Assembly: GCA_002914845.1 (NCBI GenBank)
Contig: JXTC01000071.1
Span: 14,297-78,296 of the forward strand
From: Trema orientale
Taxonomy: Eukaryota; Streptophyta; Magnoliopsida; Rosales; Cannabaceae
Length of the DNA stretch: 64,000 nt
Direction: 5' to 3'
The stretch's first letter is position 1, and each line of letters opens with the position of its first letter. Made by a program: the position numbers and the translations under genes. Shown piece after piece: positions 61,797-64,000 of the stretch. The notes below the pieces were generated by a model. It did no database searches. It saw only the letters and a list, made by a program, of their open reading frames with translations, and was not told the DNA's origin.

Positions 61797-64000
61797 TGAT
61801 ACAAATACAGGCCAAGGCCAAACCGAGCACATGCTCTGCAGAAAGCTATCTCCTCCGCTGCAGCAACCGGATCCACAGTGTGGCCGTCACTGGATGATAT
61901 TGTACCAGATGATTCACGGTATGCCTGTATTCATGTGTCAGATCAAGTAAATATTTAAACGATGTTAGACATTAATGTCTTTTGAAGTAATACAGCATAT
62001 TTAAAAAAGAAAAAAAGAAGGAAGAACAATCATATCAACTTATTCTGTTGTTTCTCGTCTTATCATTTTGTTTCTGCCCTTGTGTCACTATCCAAATCAA
62101 TGTGAAAACTGAACTCCTATTATGTAGCAGTGAACAAGGTTGCTAAAGGATCTTAAGGATGTCTTTAAGAAGTAGTCCTCAAAGTTTCACGCACGTCATT
62201 CTTCGGACTGAATGGAAGGGTCATGATTTTAAACTTGAATTAATCAATCGAAACATCTCATGCTCAAACTAATAGATTGCTTTCTCTCATAATTGATATA
62301 TGTCATAATCGAATTGCGGAACTGTAAACCAAAGCAATCTTCACTATTATATTTTAAACGACGTGCCAGGTCACCCAAATACTTCCTGCTTAAGATGGAA
62401 ACCTACTTTTCTAACAACCAAAGAGTTGGGACGCTCCTGGATTGTCAATACGCTTAAATTCATAAACTAAATACCATAATGGATATGAACTTCCTTCAAA
62501 TAGCCCCAGCAATATATCATCCCTTTTGAATCAAATCTCCAAAAGTTGAAGCTCGCACTGCTCGAAAAGGCTCTTCCCATCAAACCCTTAGTTACCAAAC
62601 TTAACCCTCTTAGTTTGTTAATGTCTTATGTTATCTATTGACGTTTTCTTTGTTTTCCCCCTCCTCCAATTGGTCTTACGTGGTGAAAATGAAAAAAATA
62701 AGAAAGGTTACATGAAAATATTTGTACTAGCACCCTTATATATCTCAAATGCATGCCCAGGTCAACCAAATAGTCTTTTTTTTTTTTTTTTTATAGTTGT
62801 CTAACAAAGTTTCCAAACTCCAAATATGGAGATCCATAGGGCTAGTGGGTTTATTAGGTTAAAATTACTATCATAGTTAGGACATGTTTATCTCGATTTA
62901 GGATTGATCTTAATTTGCAATCATCATTATGTAAGGGCTATCTTGCATAGGGAGTGCCTATTTATCTTAATTTGCAATTGTCATTATGTTAGGGGTTTGT
63001 CTTGCAGTTAGGAGTACCTATTGATCTAAATTTGCAATTACCATTATGTTAGGGTTTGTCTTGCAGTTAGGACTGACTATCATTAAATTAAATGGGCCTA
63101 GAATTGAAACAAAAGAAATAGCATCACACATTTTCGTGTTGTGCTTCCCAGTCAAAGATCGTTCTTCCCCTCTCTTTCTACCGTTTCCCATTCTCTTTAT
63201 TTCCAAATTTGCGGGTGATTTATTTCTTTTATTCTATAAATGAATCTACTACTTGACTGGAAATTTGGTCTTATAATGTGGCGACCAAGATCTTGAATCA
63301 ATAAATGAAATTGAAGAATTAAAGTCTAAGAACAGACATAGAAAAGGAAAGAAATGAAGTAGAAGAACACACCTCTCCGTCAGATCCCCTTATAGTAACA
63401 CGGTACACAACAGTGACAGAGCCATTGTCAGAGAATATAACATCACGAATTTCTCCGCACCATCCTGCCAAAATTTGAGTTAGAGATGATTATTGATCAC
63501 TAAAAGATGATAAAACTAACACTTATCATAATAAGAAGAAGAAGAAGAAGAAATTTTATAAATTTAAGGATGATGATGAGGAGGAGCACATAGAGATTTT
63601 GAAGGGCGCAATGGTATTCAACTAAAAAATAGGAATTTTGGTGGTTTGGATAATGACGAACCAGGAGCATAGAAGCTCAACATCCTGTTTGCGTGGTACC
63701 TAAACAAATGAACAAGAAGATGAAGATGAAGATGATCAGATGAATCGAAAATAAGCGCTCAAAAGGAGAAGAAGATAGGAGATAGGAGATAGGAGATAGG
63801 AGATAGGAGATAGGAGATAGGAGATAGGAGGAGGTTACCAGGGGATGAAAGGGGTGGAGGGAGGAGAAGGGGTTTTGATGATGTTATCAGGGATTCTTTT
63901 GTTGAGGTCCCTCAGGATCTCAGCCAGAGGACGGGTGATGCACGAGGAGTTTGCCGGCGAGAATGACTTATCAAGTGGCACCACGTAGTTTGAATTCGGC
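61797..64000 (-). CDS. RAD52-2/ODB-like: RAD52-like organellar DNA-binding protein, 5' part beyond window
   Basis: Four exons on the minus strand join in phase: at least 64000-63839, 63699-63662, 63464-63373 and 61924-61797, with the TAG stop at 61797-61799. All introns are GT-AG. The protein reads SNYVVPLDKSFSPANSSC, ITRPLAEILRDLNKRIPD, then FIPWYHANRMLSFYAPGWCG, VRD/IRD-type DVIFSDNGSVTVVYRVT, RGSDGE, and ends AEEIAFCRACARFGLGLYLY-HEE. This is the plant RAD52-like (organellar DNA-binding protein, ODB) core. The C-terminal AxRFGLGxYLY corresponds to the conserved RAD52 fold. Members bind single-stranded DNA and act in annealing-based repair in mitochondria or plastids. The transit peptide and start codon lie outside the window. 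The choice of RAD52-2 rests on the neighbouring DUF1350 gene, as in Arabidopsis from memory. Confidence 0.9.
61925..63372 (-). other. Intron 3 of the RAD52-like gene, with tandem repeat
   Basis: A 1.45-kb intron separates the last exon from the rest. It holds a T run (62778-62792) and about three units of a 57-59-bp repeat (62905-63080) sharing TAATTTGCAATNNTCATTATG and GTCTTGCAGTTAGGA. The 62-65-codon frames on both strands of 63018-63243 lie in this intron and are not genes. Confidence 0.8.
63774..63829. repeat. (GATAGGA)n minisatellite in intron 1 of the RAD52-like gene
   Basis: Eight perfect 7-bp units lie immediately inside the 5' splice site of the intron (donor at 63838). Confidence 0.9.

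Noticed and set aside
61694-61897. Plus-strand frame over the last RAD52 exon
   Set aside because: It is the shadow of the minus-strand exon 61797-61924, whose splice phase and protein match are clear.

Overview
The window is plant (eudicot-type) nuclear DNA. Two ordinary split plant genes with GT-AG introns sit at the right end, and the transposons are plant families (CACTA, MULE and hAT-like elements, LTR elements, a LINE, a SINE-like unit). I do not recognise the species. One assembly gap lies at 11930-12132.

About three quarters of the window (3006-51903) is one AT-rich satellite array, roughly 40.6 kb of repeat DNA, or about 128 monomers of ~317 bp. Two monomer classes alternate, giving a ~634-bp higher-order unit. 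Each monomer carries up to three copies of a TTTAGGGGTTA motif that contains the plant telomere heptamer TTTAGGG. The array reads + from 3006 to 38473, apart from a ~390-bp flipped piece at 6724-7113, and reads - from 38474 to 51903. Private variants show multi-kb blocks: 7.1-11.4 kb is colinear with 15.7-19 kb, a distinct subfamily fills about 20-38 kb, and the inverted arm resembles the first block again.

The array has trapped other elements: a solo LTR with a perfect 5-bp target duplication (11460-13975), an LTR-like fragment (40521-41600), a 4.35-kb non-autonomous CACTA element that seems to carry captured gene pieces (43264-47613), and a 360-bp MULE-type MITE (51082-51441). A second related LTR (1-2689, opposite strand) and a 191-bp duplication lie on its left. 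A hAT-like GC-rich terminus (52224-52397) lies on its right.

The right 11 kb is the genic part. A ten-exon DUF1350 (alpha/beta-hydrolase-like, probably plastid) gene lies at 53322-56904 (+). A RAD52-like organellar DNA-binding protein gene lies at 61797 to beyond 64000 (-), cut by the window edge. The two genes converge. As I recall, their Arabidopsis counterparts (At5g47860 and At5g47870) are also neighbours, so this is probably a conserved pair. Between them lies a LINE ORF2 remnant split by a 1.49-kb foldback element with ~700-bp arms, plus a SINE-like unit and small tandem repeats. No functional link between the satellite and the genes can be read from the sequence.
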